Source of the DNA: Arthrobacter koreensis
Lineage (GTDB): Bacteria; Actinomycetota; Actinomycetes; Actinomycetales; Micrococcaceae
Assembly: GCF_009193255.1 (NCBI RefSeq)
Contig: NZ_WACG01000006.1
Location: 1-64,000, forward strand
Direction: 5' to 3'
Length of the DNA stretch: 64,000 nucleotides
Below, one piece after another: positions 61,679 to 64,000 of the stretch (its first letter is position 1; the number at the start of each line of letters is the position of its first letter). The position numbers were made by a program, and so were the translations under genes. The notes beneath the pieces were generated by a model, which had not been told where the DNA came from, did not search any database, and saw only the letters and a program-made list of their open reading frames with translations.

Positions 61679-62515
61679 CTAGGCGAAGTCGGACGTTGCC
61701 GGGTCCGCACCGAAGCGGGTGCCGTTGTCCAGGGCGTTGATTGCCTGGATGTCCTCATCGGAGAGCTTGAGGTCCAGTGCTGCCCAGTTCTCGCGGATGC
61801 GGGACTCGGTGACGGACTTCGGGATCACGATGTTGCCCAGTGCCAGGTGCCAGGCGATGACCACCTGGGCGGGCGTGGCGCCGTCGTACTTGGCTGCGAT
61901 GTCCTTGAGCACTGCATCGTCCAGCAGGCCCTGGCCGGAGCCCAGCGGAGAGTAGGACTCGTGCTTGATGTTGTGCTTGGCCTCGAACTCGCGCAGTTCG
62001 GTCTGGGCCAGGTACGGGTGGGTCTCCACCTGGTTCAGTACGGGGACGACGCCGGTGGCGTCGATGATCTCCTGCAGGGCCTCCACCGTGAAGTTGCAGA
62101 CGCCGATCGACTTGACCCGGCCGGACTTCTGCAGCTCAACCAGTGCCTTCCAGGTATCCACGTACTTGCCCTGCTTCGGCTGCAGCCAGTGGATCAGGTA
62201 CAGGTCGAGGTATTCCAGGCCGAGACGCTCCATGGAGGCGTCGAAGGCAGCCAGCGTCTCTTCGTAGCCCTGGTCTGCGTTCCAGACCTTGGTGGTGATG
62301 AACATATCTTCGCGCGGCAGGCTGGATGCGGCGATGGCGCGGCCGACGCCTGCTTCGTTGCCGTAGATCTTGGCAGTGTCGATGTGGCGGTAACCGGCTT
62401 CGAAGGCCATACCAACGGTCTTTTCTGCGAGTTCGTCCTCAACCCGCCAGACGCCGTAGCCGAGCTGGGGAATCGTGTTGCCGTCGTTAAAGGTGACGAG
62501 AGGAGATGTAGTCAT
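61679..62515 (-). CDS. Aldo/keto reductase
   Basis: NADPH-dependent oxidoreductase of 278 residues, AKR5-like. The signature segments GYRHIDTAKIYGNEAGVGRAI (Asp and Tyr of the tetrad), TKVWNADQGYEETLAAFDASMERL, YLIHWLQPKQGKYVDTWKAL, SIGVCNF and IPKSVTESRIRENWAAL are present. The substrate is unknown; relatives include 2,5-diketo-gluconate reductases. ATG at 62515 is chosen because GGAGG lies 9 bases upstream; another ATG 9 bases earlier lacks a ribosome site. Confidence 0.92.
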   Translation of the reverse strand: MTTSPLVTFNDGNTIPQLGYGVWRVEDELAEKTVGMAFEAGYRHIDTAKIYGNEAGVGRAIAASSLPREDMFITTKVWNADQGYEETLAAFDASMERLGLEYLDLYLIHWLQPKQGKYVDTWKALVELQKSGRVKSIGVCNFTVEALQEIIDATGVVPVLNQVETHPYLAQTELREFEAKHNIKHESYSPLGSGQGLLDDAVLKDIAAKYDGATPAQVVIAWHLALGNIVIPKSVTESRIRENWAALDLKLSDEDIQAINALDNGTRFGADPATSDFA

Positions 62516-62613
62516 GCTCCCCATCCTCCACCCGGTGCGGCGGTCCCGCTGACCAAAAGTGCCGGTGTTTGCTGGGCGCGAAATTACGGCTGCTGCTCTT
62601 GTGGAGGGAGTGC

Positions 62614-63072
62614 CTAGGTGCGGGAGTCCGCCAGGACGCGTTCTGCTTCTGCGACGTCGTCCTGGACCAGCGCCGCCCGGCGACGGACATTTTCAACTCC
62701 TGCGGAGGCAATGCCCCAGCGTTCGCCCTCCAGCCGGGACATGGCCGCGGCCTCCGCTGCGGCCGCCAGGGAATTACCGGAGCGGGAGAGCGCCCGGTGG
62801 ACGGCGATCAATCCGCCGGGAATGTCCTGGCCGGAGCTGGGGAGCTGTTTCTGGGCTCCGGCACAAACGGCCCGGACGCGTGGGAGGAGGGCGGACAGGT
62901 CATTGGCAACCAGCGCCAGCTCGTTGTACAGGGCGTCGTCCTCAACCCCTTCCAGCATCTGGTGGTAGCGGTCCAGGCCGCGGGTGAACCGGTCGTGGGC
63001 ACGGCGCCACACACCCTTGCCGAGTTCGGTGTCGTCCTTGCGCCCCTGCCGGGCTGCTGCGAAAAGTGCCAT
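62614..63072 (-). CDS. Hypothetical helical protein next to bpa
   Basis: A 152-residue protein with long amphipathic helices (HDRFTRGLDRYHQMLEGVEDDALYNELALVANDLSALLPRVRAVC, SLAAAAEAAAMSRLEGER, RRRAALVQDDVAEAERVLA). No catalytic motif, signal peptide or membrane segment. It follows bpa by 26 bp in the same direction, so the two are probably co-transcribed; a link to the proteasome system is only contextual. I do not recognise the family. Confidence 0.75.
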   Translation of the reverse strand: MALFAAARQGRKDDTELGKGVWRRAHDRFTRGLDRYHQMLEGVEDDALYNELALVANDLSALLPRVRAVCAGAQKQLPSSGQDIPGGLIAVHRALSRSGNSLAAAAEAAAMSRLEGERWGIASAGVENVRRRAALVQDDVAEAERVLADSRT

Positions 63073-63098
63073 CCTGCGGGAAATTCTACAGACCCACG

Positions 63099-63833
63099 CT
63101 ACAAATACTGCCCCGGACCGGCGTGGGGTTCCACGCGCGCACCGGCTCCGGGCTGCTGGCCGGGCTGTGCGGCCGTGCCGGTCCGCCGCGGTTCACCGTT
63201 TTCACCGATGACGACGCCGGGGGCCAGCACGGTGCCCGGTGGCAGCTGGCGCAGCTGGAGCCGGCTCTGCAGCTGCTGGTTGGCGGTTTGCTGCGCGGCG
63301 ATCGCTGTCTGGATTCCGCGGAAGAGCCCCTCCAGCCAGCCGACCAGCTGGGCCTGCGCAATGCGCAGCTCCGCGTCTGTCGGTGTGGAGTCCTCAGGGA
63401 ACGGCAGGTTGATCCGCTCGAGTTCGGTCACCAGTTCCGGGGCGAGTCCGTCGTACAGCTCCTTGAGCGAGCGCTCGTGGATTTCGGCAAGCCGGTTCCG
63501 GGCTGCATCGTCGAGCGGCGCGTTGCGGACTTCCTCCAGCAGCTGCTTGATCATGGTGCCTATCCGCATGACCTTGGCGGGTTCGTCCACCAGCTCATTA
63601 AGCTTTGCCGGCCCCGGCCGGCCGCCGGTGGGCGGAGCAACTCCCGCATCCTGGGACTGTCCGTCAGTGCCGGCGCTGTCCTGGCCGGAACCGTCCTGGC
63701 GCGGCCCGTCGTGTCGCGGGGCCTGGACCTGCTGATCCGTCCCGTCCCGGTCCGGGAATTCCGACGGCCTGGCTTCCGGTTCGCCGGGGTTAGCCGGTTC
63801 GGGAAATCCCGCAGATCCGTTCTGTTCAGTCAT
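63099..63833 (-). CDS. bpa: Bacterial proteasome activator Bpa (PafE)
   Basis: ATP-independent 20S proteasome activator of 244 residues. A disordered N-terminal 80 residues (Asp/Gln/Ser/Pro-rich) precede the four-helix core (LNELVDEPAKVMRIGTMIKQLLEEVRNAPLDDAARNRLAEIHERSLKELYDGL and AELRIAQAQLVGWLEGLFRGIQTAI in pieces). The extreme C-terminus reads GQYL, the motif that docks into the proteasome alpha ring in mycobacterial Bpa. The disordered Gly/Pro region before GQYL is also typical. Proteasome genes themselves are outside the window. Confidence 0.93.
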   Translation of the reverse strand: MTEQNGSAGFPEPANPGEPEARPSEFPDRDGTDQQVQAPRHDGPRQDGSGQDSAGTDGQSQDAGVAPPTGGRPGPAKLNELVDEPAKVMRIGTMIKQLLEEVRNAPLDDAARNRLAEIHERSLKELYDGLAPELVTELERINLPFPEDSTPTDAELRIAQAQLVGWLEGLFRGIQTAIAAQQTANQQLQSRLQLRQLPPGTVLAPGVVIGENGEPRRTGTAAQPGQQPGAGARVEPHAGPGQYL

Positions 63834-63873
63834 GAATTAATGCTCTCACGCCTGGTGCCGGTTGGGCCGGGAG

Positions 63874-64000
63874 TCAGTCGCTTTCCAGCTCTTCCTCGCG
63901 CATTTGTGCGTATCCGCCGTCGGGGCTCAGCCCGGCAGCGTACTGTCCGGCGTTGAGCTGTCCCGCCGTGTAATGGTGCCCGTCGAACTCGGGGCCAGTC
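63874..64000 (-). CDS. C-terminal end of an unidentified protein
   Basis: The last 41 codons before a TGA at 63874-63876 read an acidic, Gly/Tyr-rich tail (GHHYTAGQLNAGQYAAG ... MREEELESD). The gene enters from the right edge and ends 40 bp before the bpa start, in the same direction. Too little is present to name it. Confidence 0.55.
   Translation of the reverse strand, partial: TGPEFDGHHYTAGQLNAGQYAAGLSPDGGYAQMREEELESD

Overview
The window is a high-GC Gram-positive (actinobacterial) chromosome segment. CarD, SenX3-RegX3, DUF2516, the proteasome activator Bpa and a complete GlgE pathway all point to Actinomycetota. The gene content and the flagellar cluster fit an Arthrobacter-like member of the Micrococcaceae; the genus is inferred by resemblance only. 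No insertion sequence, prophage, integrase or CRISPR array was seen.

Layout: (1) 1-456: 5' end of a 16S rRNA gene on the minus strand, with its leader and promoter. (2) 457-12999: alpha-glucan metabolism. The operon glgE-treS-mak::glgB on the minus strand makes glycogen-like glucan from trehalose. glgP diverges from it, and glgX converges on glgP. (3) 13027-17466: housekeeping genes carD, ispD, ispF, cysS and rlmB on the minus strand. (4) 17708-24295: a lipoprotein, regX3-senX3 divergent from phoU across a PHO-box-like region, gpmA, a small methyltransferase, a DUF2516 protein and a trans-sulfuration enzyme. (5) 24466-30455: tmk, holB, an exported TAP-type hydrolase, tRNA-Thr(CGT), an aldehyde dehydrogenase and a small Cys/His protein. 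(6) 30683-61580: a nearly complete Gram-positive flagellar locus. (7) 61679-64000: an aldo/keto reductase, a hypothetical protein, bpa and the end of another gene.

Flagellar region. A long minus-strand run goes flgB-flgC-fliE-fliF-fliG-fliH-fliI-fliJ-nlpC/p60-fliK-flgD-flgE, then a strong hairpin, then flbD-motA-motB-fliM-fliN-fliO-fliP-fliQ-fliR-flhB-flhA-flhF-like-csrA. A UvrA-like ATPase on the plus strand separates this run from fliC-fliD-fliS-fliT-like and the sigma factor fliA. flgN-flgK-flgL-fliW run outward on the plus strand. csrA and fliW lie at the two ends of the locus.

Most interesting signals. Three promoters of the form TWAC-N15-GYCGATAR lie before flgB, fliC and flgN. This suggests that the FliA sigma drives the early basal-body operon as well as the late genes. 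The flgB leader holds two consecutive hairpins with GGA in the loop. The fliC leader holds one GGA hairpin plus GGA in its Shine-Dalgarno, much like the Bacillus hag leader controlled by CsrA and FliW. Other points are a Mak-GlgB fusion, an FlhF-like protein without a P-loop, an NlpC/P60 peptidase in the usual position of FlgJ, two related long perfect hairpins between convergent genes, and at least six GTG-start genes with a -10 box just upstream (leaderless transcripts).
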